36,068 bases of DNA, from NCBI GenBank assembly GCA_001574975.1, contig KQ965756.1:308468-344535 (forward strand), read 5' to 3'. Numbering within the stretch: position 1 is the first letter of the stretch; each line of letters begins with the position of its first letter. The notes beneath the pieces were generated by a model. The model searched no databases and was not told where the DNA came from. It saw nothing but the letters and a program-made list of their open reading frames with translations. This stretch comes from Gonapodya prolifera JEL478. Lineage: Eukaryota > Monoblepharomycota > Monoblepharidomycetes > Monoblepharidales > Gonapodyaceae. The position numbers and the translations under genes were made by a program. Of this stretch, positions 1 to 9,293 are shown piece by piece.

Positions 1-127
1 AGGAGGAGGGGGGCAATGAGTGCGGGCACGATTAGAAAAGTAATGTGTTTAAGATCGTGGTGGAATAGAAAATTGTGAAATTGAGATCTACTTATTTAAA
101 ATCTACATTGTCTTTATCAAACAAAAA

Positions 128-325
128 TGAAACCGAGCNGGGTCCGAGTCCGAGCCGGGTCAGGGAGACGAGTCCGAGTCCGAGCCGGGTCAGGCCAGAC
201 GAGTACGAGTCCGAGCCGGGTCCAATATGTCCGAGTCCGAGTCCGAGCCGAGCCAAGAATCGGACTGCTGGTGGTCCGAGCCGAGCCTACTCCAGACTCG
301 GCTCGGCTCGGCGAGTCGGAACACT
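128..325. repeat. GAGTCC/GAGCCG-rich tandem repeat
   Basis: Short units of the type TCCGAGTCCGAGCCGGGTC recur imperfectly across this stretch, separated by variants such as AGACGAG and CCAATATG. The array is CpG-rich, in sharp contrast to the CpG-free DNA that starts right after it. One ambiguous base (n) lies at 139, so the assembly is uncertain here. The frames through it translate as Ser-Pro-Ser-Arg or Val-Arg-Val-Arg repeats and are not taken to be genes. Confidence 0.7.
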
Positions 326-399
326 ACTCCTGTTGTATACCTGTTGGTCTTAAGAGGGCCATGGTACATTAAGGGGACACATCACTGGTTACTTTTTTG

Positions 400-1500
400 G
401 TTATTGCAGCAATTCTTGGTGGAGCTTGCACAAGTTGATGTCTACATTGACAGAGACAAATCAATCTTTGAGGCCTGAGAAATACCTATGGGTGGCATGA
501 TACAGGTTGAAATGGTGTTAGAGTTATGGACAAACATATTGGAGAAATAAATAAGGTGCCCAAACTGACATTGGTGAAAAATGTTGAGTCATTACTTGGG
601 ATGACAGAGTTCTGAGCACATTTCATTCCCAATTACTCTACAGTGATTGAACCACTGCAACAACTTTGCTCAACCAAGATCTTTGTCCTTTGAGTGGACA
701 TAATACCCAGGAGGAGGCTTGGCAGGAACTGGGGCACCTTATCACCTCCCCACCAGTGTTACACCAACCTCACTTGCAAGTTTGTCTTGTACACTGACAC
801 ATCCCTCAATGGCATAGGAGCAATCCTCCAACAAGTAGGTCCAGACTTTGGCATCCTCCAACTGATCAAATCATGGTCAAGAAAATTCAGCAGTCATAAG
901 CAAAAGTACATTCATTACATGTACCAACTGAATGGAGCACCCCTCCAACTTACTTCCAATTGCAGACCCCAATTCATTTCAAGCTTTTTGGATGCATTCT
1001 GGCCATCACATGGGGGGAAACTGGCAAGAAACCCACCTTCTATCCAGAAGCTGATGGTCAAGTGGAGTGTGCCAATCAAGCGGGTCCTGCAACATTCTGA
1101 CTGTCCCTCCCCTCATACCTCCACATCCATAACGTCTTCCATGCCTCCCTTTTAGAGCCATACATCAATAGCAAAATCCCAGGTTGCATCCCACCAACTC
1201 CCACTACAGCAATCAATTGGAGGAAGAGTGGACAGTTGACAAGATCCTGGACATTCAAAAGCATGGGCAGTGCTTTCAGTGGCTTGTGCACTGGATGGGC
1301 AGTGCAGTGGAGGAATGCACATGGGAGCCACTGGATCATTTGGCAAATGCACAGGAAGCTCTCCTGCAATCCTGTACAGGATCACCAGCACCACTAATTC
1401 TCAAACTCCCCACACATATCAGTGTTTTTGGTCCTCAAAGGTTCGTTATGTTTTCCACCAGATAATAAAGCCAGCCACAACAGCCACACATGGCAATTAA
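400..1500 (+). mobile_element. Decayed Ty3/gypsy chromovirus remnant
   Basis: Fragments of a pol polyprotein occur in the right order but in shifting frames. The RT-to-RNase H connection is at about 575-690 (VESLLGMTEF, stop codon, then AHFIPNYS...PLQQL). RNase H is at about 780-840 (FVLYTDTSLNGIGAILQQ). Integrase core pieces are at about 945-1075 (CRPQFISSFLDAFW; then, in another frame, TFYPEADGQVECANQ). A GPY/F-like module is at about 1118-1170 (IHNVFHASLLEPY), and a C-terminal chromodomain at about 1205-1375 (EEEWTVDKILDIQ...WLVHWMG...CTWEPLDHL). Only about 110 bases separate RNase H from the integrase core end, so most of the integrase is deleted. Stops and frameshifts show the copy is dead. 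The chromodomain places it in the chromovirus branch of Ty3/gypsy. No LTRs could be identified. Confidence 0.88.
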
Positions 1501-2123
1501 GAAGGGCAAGGGGCATTGCAGTGCCCTCTGCCATGTCCCATGACTGAGAGAATACAAACATGACTTATGAGGAACAAACAAAGATTCACAATGTTGCCAC
1601 AAGGTCTGCAAGATCAAATGGTTACAACTGAGCCATGGCAACCAGGAGCAGCCACCTCAAACTCACGTTGGTTCACGACCAACTTCCTTTGAGGCTCAAA
1701 TACTCACTGCGTCAGCCCAAAACCTGATCATGGGGTTACAGACTAGATGAAATAAAATAATTGCAAGCCAATTATCGCTTCAATAGAGCCGGTTACAAAC
1801 CAGGCCACAACGCATGGCGCTTTTGTTTTGTTTGCGCGGCTCAGGGGCGACCCTACTATGCGGCCTCAGCAGGGTGACGCTCTCGGCTGGGGTAAAGCAG
1901 CCAAGAGGACTGTAAGGCCAAAAAAAAAAAAAACAAGATCGCGAAAGCTCTACATTTCGTTTCTACTGACCGTCCCCAAAAGATGTGAATCGTGAGGTGA
2001 GGGGTTGTTTTGAGGCTGTGATTTTGCCGCCAGGTCACAAGTGTGGGTCTGGAAGCCTGTGAACGGAAGACCACACCGCGGCCGAATCGTCCTTCCGGTG
2101 CAATATATCCCAGTATTCTCACG
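1501..2123. other. Intergenic region upstream of the SH3 membrane protein gene
   Basis: No gene is seen. CpG-poor, transposon-like sequence continues to about 1660 and then returns to normal composition. A run of about 15 A residues lies at 1920-1934. The last roughly 200 bases presumably hold the promoter and 5' leader of the downstream gene; no clear TATA element was found. Confidence 0.5.
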
Positions 2124-4027
2124 ATGGCGACACCGGAAGCTCACGTTCTAGGACACTGGAGGAAAAAGACGGCGAACTTTGGGGCAATTGTGGGAGCAGT
2201 ATTGTTTGCCCTTTTCGCTGGCGACGCCGATGCCCAAAGCTCAGAGACGATTTCTTCGGTTGTGGCTGTGACCCCGAGCTCGGTAGCCGCTGCGACGTCG
2301 AGTGTGGTGGCTGCAACCTCATTGTCGGCAATATCAAGTGCCAGCATCGTCCAAACGCCTCCACCGATCGCTTCTTCGAGCTCATTAGGAAGCGTGGCAC
2401 CTACAGTATCTAGCTTATTGGCAACGACGTCACTGAGCGTCGTCGCATCGTCGGCCCCGACACCGCCAGCTGTTTCATCGTCGGTTCCGCCGTCACCAGT
2501 GGCAGTTCCGTCGACTGCTCGTTCCTCCTCTGCGGCCTCATCGCCCACTCTTGCTCCTGCCGCAGCAGAGGCTCAGGACGGGCTTTTTGGTGGGAAAATA
2601 TCCGTACCCATTTTCGCAGCAATTGTCGCAGGAGGGGCCGCGGTTATCATCGCGATACTCTTCATTGTGTTCGCAGCGAAGCGCAAGTCTCGCTCGTCGA
2701 AGAAGTTCGAAAAGGGCCACAAAAAACCACCATCGAAGCTCCCTCGCCCAGCTCCACCACCAGCAGATACCCCGACCTCCCGCTCATCTCAACCTCCAAT
2801 GAGCCCAATGAGCCCTGCGATGCTACCGCCTTCGGACTATGCCTCTATACCTTCTAGCGCTGGCTACTATCCCCCAGGATGGTCGCCAGTTCCAGGATAC
2901 CAGTCATCCCACCGGGGCTCTGTTCTTGACCAGGTGGATTCGCGCCGCCTCCGCAACTCCTCAATGTACGGTACCGCTACCCCTGACTCCGGCTATGCTC
3001 TATATGGGGCCCCTCCTCCCTCCAGCTACTCTGTCCCGCCATCCCAAGCAACATTCCCACATTACCCACCTTCAGGACCAGTCTCGGGCGCGGTTCCCAA
3101 TAACTCCTCATCCCAGTACTACACTGGGAGCGGTAGCATCGGCAGCCCCACCCAGCCTTCAGGCTCGCCCAGTCTCAGCGGTCATCTTCGCTCCTCGAGT
3201 GCATCTCCCAATGTCACCTACATGTGGTCTGGCGCCAACTCGACCTCCCCAGATCGTGCTTCGATCGGATCGGGGACTCTCAATCAAGGTCAAAGGACCA
3301 ACTCGGGCTCCCTTGGCCAAGTTGCACACAGCAAGACCCCCTCGGGTACACTGTCGCAAGGCTACAAACCGCCTTCCGTCACCCTCTCTCAAAAGTACAC
3401 CTCCGGCAAACCACCCTCTGTCACTCTTGGATCCCAGCAGGGTCATGGAACACCCCCGTCAATCAACTCAGGTTCCCAGCAGTTGGGGTACACCAAACCA
3501 CCGTCCGTCACACTCACCCCGAAGCCGTCTTACACCTCACTCCAGGCTGCCTCCAGCTCAGGGATGCAACGTAACTCAGTCGCCGCGTCCACTGCCCCTC
3601 CCCTTTCACCCTCAGGGTCGCAGCAACCGCTGCTTCATTCTTCCCGGTTGGCTCCTCCAGGACTTCGAAGCTCACAAGTCGTCGACCCATCTGGATCCGA
3701 ATGGTCGGACAACGATGGAGGCTACGCGAGTGCTGGGAGTAGTAGCCGCCCTGGCAGGATCAGGATTGAAGTTTGTCGCGTTGTTGCTGGTTACGAGGTA
3801 TGCCGCTCACTCGTTGCTCGTTCAATTCAACCATGGAGCTCTGACGCTCTCGCCTCTTGCGTCTTCAGCCGCAGTTCCAAGGTGACCTCCGTCTTCAGGC
3901 CGGAGGCAAAGTCCAGGTTCTGGAACGCTACGGTGACGGATGGGCAAGAGGTGTGGATCTCACCACGGGTGAAGAGGGAGTGTTCCCGGAGGCGTATGTT
4001 GGTAAGAGGTCGAGGAGGCAAGGATAA
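2124..4027 (+). CDS. Fus1-like single-pass membrane protein with C-terminal SH3 domain
   Basis: Spliced model: 2124-3797, 3869-4027 (610 aa). The N-terminal hydrophobic stretch (residues 18-36) looks like a signal peptide or anchor. A Ser/Thr/Ala/Pro-rich ectodomain follows, then a membrane helix near residue 170 (ISVPIFAAIVAGG... before a basic stop, AAKRKSRSSKK). The long cytosolic tail is Pro/Ser-rich with three copies of KPPSVTL and related repeats. The C-terminal SH3 fold is cut by a 71-nt phase-0 intron. VVAGYE ends the first exon; PQFQGDLRL, VLERYGDGWARG and GEEGVFPEAYV follow in the second. Reading through the intron would destroy the SH3 domain, which supports the splice. ATG 2124 is preferred over the open frame further upstream because the hydrophobic start follows it closely. 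The layout matches fungal Fus1-type proteins that link the membrane to actin and polarity machinery through SH3-proline contacts; a role in cell fusion is inference. Confidence 0.85.
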
Positions 4028-4477
4028 GGTCAGCCCTCTTTGATGTAATGGAAGTGGGGGCGGGGCCGTTGAAATGCCGAATGCTGGGTTTGGGTGACGC
4101 TTTTGGATTCAGTGGAGGTTTTATCGTCGCAGGAGCTCCGTCTTTCTCTTCTGAGTTCTGGGTTTTCAGTTTCTATTGTTCACTGCAAACACGTCGTTGG
4201 ATCGTTTCTGTGAGGCTGGTGCCGATAACATTGGTGGCTTGGACTCGACAAAGAGGAATAGGACATTTGGAGTGTAGAATACTGGACCTTTTTCTTTAGT
4301 TACTTACATTTATATATTAATCTCGTCTCATATCCAACACAGCTATGAGTAATTACAAATTACAGGTCGTGCAGGCCGCTTAAATGGGACTTACCTCGAA
4401 AGCCGAAAAGAAATAAGTTGGCTACACGTCATTTGTCGTCAACGAATATCCCCCTCTTCCGGTCATTTCCACCACTG
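4028..4477. other. Intergenic region
   Basis: No gene is supported. The stretch holds the 3' end of the SH3 membrane protein gene, with an AT-rich patch at about 4300-4325 that could be its polyadenylation region, and the leader of the next gene. An open frame extends upstream of ATG 4478 to about 4418 but has no ATG. Confidence 0.5.
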
Positions 4478-5191
4478 ATGGCAAAAGGAAAAGCACTCCG
4501 CTCGTACATATTCGCGGACCGTCGCCTCCACGTTGAGTCTCTCGCTGTCATCCTTGAGAACGGGATGTCCACGTTGACACATCGGGTTGACAACATTAAA
4601 CACCTTTCGCGGAGGCTGCAGAGGATAGCGGCACTTATTTTAAGCATTCTCCGAATGCTGGAGCTCGACCTCGCGGCACATCCGTCCCGGATCGACGTGA
4701 CAACGCAACGAGTTGTTCAGACGGAATCACTGATTGAAGAACTGCTCAACGATTACGCGACACTAACCACATGTGGGAAAGACTTTGGCGACCTCATAGA
4801 CTCAATTCGAGATGACTGGTGTCGAAATGTTGGACTGCTTCTTCAACTTCTTTCGACGGAGGGTAATCTGGCTGATGACGGACACAGACGTGCGCTTGAA
4901 GGGCGTCTACGCTCAGTAGCAGAAAAAATACGTACTGTGAAAGTGATTCTTGGACATGCGGACGGACTAGAGGTTGATGAAAGTGCCGGTCCTGCTGATT
5001 CAGGTGGGAATGCCCGGGAAGACGAGGGGATAAACCTGAAGTTTCCACAGATAAAAGAACTGCTCAAGCAGCCGGAGCTGCTGTGTAGGCTCCGCAACGT
5101 CGCTGGTGTGGGGACGGAACATTGGAACGAACTAAAGGGTGAACTCTTTCGAGAGGGCGACAGAATTGGATCGGAATTGAGAGTGGATTAG
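4478..5191 (+). CDS. Hypothetical helical protein
   Basis: Uninterrupted frame of 237 aa from the first ATG (MAKGKALRSYIF). Not recognised. The sequence is rich in Leu, Arg, Asp and Glu with heptad-like spacing (for example LTHRVDNIKHLSRRLQRIAA and QTESLIEELLNDY), suggesting helical bundle or coiled-coil structure over residues 25-125. An acidic, Gly-containing linker follows near residue 190, then a last short helical part. No signal peptide or membrane segment is seen. It lies 133 bases upstream of CIA1 on the same strand. The layout loosely recalls helical parts of nucleoporins such as Nup54/Nup57, but that is a weak impression and not an assignment. A short upstream exon could have been missed. 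Confidence 0.5.
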   Translation: MAKGKALRSYIFADRRLHVESLAVILENGMSTLTHRVDNIKHLSRRLQRIAALILSILRMLELDLAAHPSRIDVTTQRVVQTESLIEELLNDYATLTTCGKDFGDLIDSIRDDWCRNVGLLLQLLSTEGNLADDGHRRALEGRLRSVAEKIRTVKVILGHADGLEVDESAGPADSGGNAREDEGINLKFPQIKELLKQPELLCRLRNVAGVGTEHWNELKGELFREGDRIGSELRVD

Positions 5192-5324
5192 CAAGTAGCT
5201 CTATTACGGTAAAAAACCAACTTTTGTGTTCAGAAGGCAGCAATATGGTGAAGCATTCTCCGGCTGACAGACTTGTGGCACAGCGTCTCGCTGAAAACGT
5301 CGAGTTTTGCAGGATCGGTCCACG

Positions 5325-6762
5325 ATGCCATCGTTGGAGCTCGTCGCAGAGCTCAGAGGTGACTTGCGAATCTCGCTTTACTGGATGATGGACCACTGAT
5401 AGACGACCATGAATCGTTCAATCAAACTTTGAAATTCGAATGCCACCATAGGTCACACTGACCGCGTGTGGCACTGCGCCTGGTCCCCCTCCGGGAAAGA
5501 GCTTGCGACCTGCTCCGGTGACAAGACAGTCCGCATTTGGGCTCCCGCCTCTCCCAAGGCCTTTCAAGCAATTCCCAACCCACCTTCCACCGCGCCCGAC
5601 GTCGAATCAGACGAGAAACCAAAGGATTTTTCCAACTTCTGGACATGCACTGCTCTCCTTGATGGTTCGCATAAGCGAACTGTGAGACGTGTCGCCTGGG
5701 CTCCAGATGGTTCCCGAATCGCGTCGTGCTCATTCGACGCCACGGTATCGATTTGGGAGAGGCCAGATACCTACGGGTTGGACACAGCGGCGTTAGGAGA
5801 TGACGGAGGAAGGGACGAATGGCCGTGTGTCGCCGTGTTGGAGGGGCACGAGAATGAGGTCAAGGGGGTAACTTGGGGCGATGGCCTTATTGCGACATGC
5901 GGAAGAGACAAAAGCGTCTGGATATGGGAGAGTGAGTTTCCGAGCATACAAGGAATCGCCGTGTTAGAAGGCGCGGCGAAGGATAACGTGTCCAACGCTC
6001 CCCTCCCCTTGAAAAACACACATTTTCGGTCCCAAACTAGCCGACCCCACATCCGACGACTTCGCTTGCTTGTCCGTCCTTCAAGAGCACAGCCAAGATG
6101 TCAAATCAGTGCACTTCTCCCCGTCTTCACATCTTCTTGCTTCTTGCTCTTACGACGATACTGTGCGCCTTTGGTTCGAGAACCCGGGCACGGACGAATG
6201 GGAACTCGCCGATGTGCTTCTCCCAGAAGGGGGCACAGTGTGGGAGCTAGACTGGAACGCAGACGGAACGGGATTAGTGGCGTCTTGCGATGATGGAGGT
6301 GTAAGGGTGTGGAGAGCTCCGGAGGGGAGTAATGGGTCTGCTAAGGGTTTGAAGGCAAGGTGGAAGGAAGCTGCTCGGATACAAAAAGCGCACACTCGTT
6401 CGGTGTACAGTGTCAGCTGGAGTAAAGCAGAAGGAAACGGTGCACTTGCGACAGGAGCTGGCGATAACGCCATTAAAGTGTTCACTCCGGTGAGTTCCCC
6501 TACTGAATTCTACGCTCCTTTTGTAATCTCAAGTACATTGCCTCAACGACTTGATCTTTAGTCATCTTCCTCGACATCGCCCGAACCCCAGTTCACTCCC
6601 TCAGTTCACTTACCCTCTCCTCACGGCGGCCTTGACGTCAACACTGTCGCATGGAACGACGCTGGCGGAAAATCGCCTGACCAAGACAAGGATGGCATCA
6701 GGTTCCTGTTGGCTACCGGAGGTGACGATGGGGTGGTTCGAATTTGGAGGTATGTGGTGTAA
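5325..6762 (+). CDS. CIA1: Cytosolic iron-sulfur assembly WD40 protein Cia1
   Basis: Spliced model: 5325-5358, 5452-5931, 6041-6489, 6562-6762 (387 aa). The first exon is only 34 bases (MPSLELVAELR plus one base); it joins across a 93-nt intron to restore the typical start GHTDRVWHCAWSP. WD40 blades follow: CSGDKTVRIW, HKRTVRRVAWAPDGS...FDATVSIW, GHENEVKGVTW...DKSVWIW, HSQDVKSVHFSPSS...YDDTVRLW, GTVWELDWNADG...GVRVW, HTRSVYSVSW...DNAIKVF and VNTVAWND...DDGVVRIW. That is a seven-bladed propeller of the family's usual length. Cia1 (human CIAO1) is the docking propeller of the CIA targeting complex, which with Cia2 and Met18/MMS19 passes Fe-S clusters to cytosolic and nuclear enzymes. All three introns keep phase, and the intron after KSVWIWE replaces a stretch that would break blade four. 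Confidence 0.95.
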
Positions 6763-7455
6763 AGGTCTGGATTAGGTCACGGGATGCGTACGGTCGCGTA
6801 CGGTCAAAGGAGGCGGACTCTTCACATGTGTCTTTCAAGTAGGAATAGCAGAAAGGACACTAGAGGCGTCTTGACGTAGTCTTGAATAAACTTGGCGTGC
6901 TTGTTTACGTGTCCGGAAGGTAGTACGCTATAATAGCTCATCTCTGGAGACTGCACCAATGTGATTATTCCAATGCAGTTGTTCTCGACGTTGGATTTTA
7001 CACTCCCTGATGTCCATTCCATCAACGGGACCGCAGCTGCAGCCCCGCCCTCCCACCAAGCGAGTACCCGCACTTCCCGCACAGAACCCACTGCAACAAA
7101 TAAACTCTGTGATCGAAATCCTGAACGGTCCGCGATGTCGCGCCCTGCTCTGTCCCTCAGGTGCCAGCGACCCCTGATTTGTGGATTTGCGTGCTCGGGA
7201 AGTCTTTCCGCTGATTGAAACTCTCCAATGCAAAAGCCATCACGATGATCCTTCGCTGGTGAGAGGTAGAACGACACTTTGCTTACGTTTGAGAACGAAA
7301 ATGTCGAATTTTTGTGATCATTTACCCAAAACCTGCGACCCCCTCCCACTCTCAGCACTCTTCCTACCTGACGGAAGCGTTCCGTTCTTTCTCTCATAAA
7401 AGCAGCACTCTCACACTGGACCTTCAAGTTCTTGTTATCATTCAAAGGGAACGAA
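6763..7455. other. Intergenic region with a weak minus-strand open frame
   Basis: It holds the 3' end of CIA1 and the promoter of the first SnoaL-like gene. A minus-strand frame runs from ATG 7397 to 6822 (191 aa). Parts of it look protein-like (RGRWHLRDRAGRDIADRSG; VREVRVLAWWEGG), but no family is recognised and its start overlaps the likely promoter of the next gene. It is treated as probably not a gene. Confidence 0.3.
7395..7402 (+). promoter_or_regulatory. Possible TATA-type element
   Basis: CATAAAAG lies 54 bases before the proposed ATG at 7456 and is followed by a pyrimidine-rich CAGCACTCTCACACTGG stretch suitable for transcription start. The position fits a core promoter of the first SnoaL-like gene, but nothing else in the sequence confirms it. 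Confidence 0.3.
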
Positions 7456-8594
7456 ATGCGGTGAGGCCGGATTATATGCGCGGACGCACCATCCAATCTC
7501 ACTCATGGACGACAGCTCCTTCTATAGGTCCTTCCTCGTCGCGATACTTCTTTTGATCGGGTTGAGCTTGAGCTTGGGGCCAGCTGTGGCGAAAGCGCAT
7601 CCGTACGGGAACGTTTGGCTCAACGATAACGAGGCACTGGTCCTCAACGCCGTAACTGAGCTTTTCGTCAACAAGAACGTGGACGCTGTGGACCAATATT
7701 GGTCCCCGAACTACATTCAGCGTGACCCGTGAGTGGCCAGTTCAAGTGCAGACTGCAGTGTGGCAAACGGTGGTTCAAGCAACATGCCCTGTCCTTCACA
7801 TCACTCTCTTTAGTTTTCTCCCCAACGGCACCGCTCCGCTCAAAAATTTCACTGCGCTGAGCTCCTTTACATACGAGACCGGCTTCATCGTCTCCAACGG
7901 CCCAGTTGTCGCTATACGCTCACGCATCACCCCGGTCAATCGTACTGGCAACATTTCACTCGTGGTGGATATTTATCGGGTGCAAGGTAACAAAATCGTG
8001 GAGCATTGGAGCGTCGCTCAAGATGAGGTCCCTGTGAACCGAACTGTCAGCGGACTCCCAATGTTCGACCCTCAAGAGCATCACTCTTATAATCTGTCGC
8101 AGTGTTGGAATGAGGGGGAAGAGACGAGGAATATGCTTCAAGCTCGGTGGGGTCTGCACAAACTTTTCAACATGGGTGATTTGGCGTTCTTTGATAGGTT
8201 CTGGTGAGTGCATGCACTGATCCGTGGACCTCTCTTCAATGTCTTGATCCCCATCTGCTACAATTCCAACAGGGATCGCGCTTATTTGCAACACAACCCG
8301 GGAGTGGCGTCAGGAAGCGACCAACTCAGACCCAACGTATAATTTTTTGCAAACGAAACCACGCCGGGGACCCCGAACTACGAGCTTGGCTTCTCCCTGG
8401 TCAAGTGTGACATTGCATTCGTGCACTGCCGAAGTAGTGGGGCGATTGTCGTTGAAACCTTCCGAATTTACAACGCTAGATTCTTGGAGCACTGGGATAT
8501 CATTCAGGACGAAGTGCCGGTGAACCGGACTGTCAGCGGAAACGCCATGTTTGATCCAGAAGAGATCTCTCTTCAGTTTGCGTACTCAGAATGA
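7456..8594 (+). pseudogene. Secreted double-SnoaL-like protein, copy 1, with premature stop
   Basis: Model by comparison with the neighbouring paralogue: 7456-7460, 7528-7728, 7814-8203, 8273-8594. The first exon is ATGCG; the second restores MRSFLVAILLLIGLSLSLG, a clear signal peptide. Two SnoaL/NTF2-like domains follow. Domain 1 has NEALVLNAVTELFVNKNV, YIQRDP and EHWSVAQDEVPVNRTVSG. Domain 2 has YLQHNPG and EHWDIIQDEVPVNRTVSG. An in-frame TAA at 8340-8342 stands where the paralogue has GAA, yet the frame stays open and well conserved after it to TGA 8592. The usual QHNP motif of domain 1 reads QRDP here. Either this is a young pseudogene or truncated protein, or the 48 bases 8337-8384 (GTATAA...ACGAG) are removed as an in-frame intron. 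SnoaL-like proteins catalyse or resemble polyketide ring-closing aldol condensations; the function of the secreted fungal form is unknown. Confidence 0.72.
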
Positions 8595-9293
8595 AGAATA
8601 AGATGTACATTTTTTTATTGTATTGGATCGGAACATTTGTTCTCTGATAATGTCCGTCTTGGGATTCCGGAACCGAAATTCGTTTGACCTTGTCCGAGCT
8701 ATAAGTATCATGCGTATACCGTCTCTATATTCGCTGACGGAGAGACTCGGAGAGATCAAGCAATTGAGACATTGATGTTCCGCCAGGGACAGGGTGGTGC
8801 CGAATACCCGTGCAGTCGGGTACCGTACGTTTTCTTCGTACACAAGAACTAAAGTATGAGTGGGAGAAGGCCGGAATCACACGAAAGATAAACGTTGAGT
8901 TCTTTCGGTGACAGGGAAAAGCTCTACCGGCCCACATCTTGTTCTGTTGTTTGTGTTTGGTGAAGTTACCTGAACCTGGGTATTTTGATCGCCGCCACAT
9001 TCAGGTTCCCCCATCCAATTTCGTAATAGTAAGGTCACATTCCGGGCCATAATAAACGAAGATTCGTGGGTTCAGCTCATACATTTCGACGGCATACTCT
9101 GAAGGACGGCACCCGACTGAACGACAACAGCTTACCGGTGAGTTTGGATTTTGCAAAGGCTTCTAAGTCGGATGAGACAGCGGGGTTGCCGCAAACATCT
9201 TTTGCGACTTCTCGATACTTGATCGCAGACTAAATCACACATCGTCACTTCGATTATCCAGTCTGAACTGCACACCGATTCACCATCCTCGCA
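8595..9293. other. Spacer between the two SnoaL-like paralogues
   Basis: No gene is seen on either strand. It must hold the terminator of copy 1 and the promoter of copy 2; CATAATAAACG at about 9048-9058 is a weak TATA-like candidate, but it lies about 240 bases before the start codon. Confidence 0.4.

Noticed and set aside
2839-3885. 348-codon plus-strand frame inside the SH3 membrane gene
   Set aside because: A shadow frame of a Pro/Ser-rich coding sequence; the annotated frame has a signal peptide, membrane helix and SH3 domain.
7505-7527. ATG 7505 as start of the first SnoaL-like gene
   Set aside because: It gives extra residues (MDDSSFY) before the signal peptide, while an ATGCG exon at 7456 reproduces the structure of the intact paralogue exactly.
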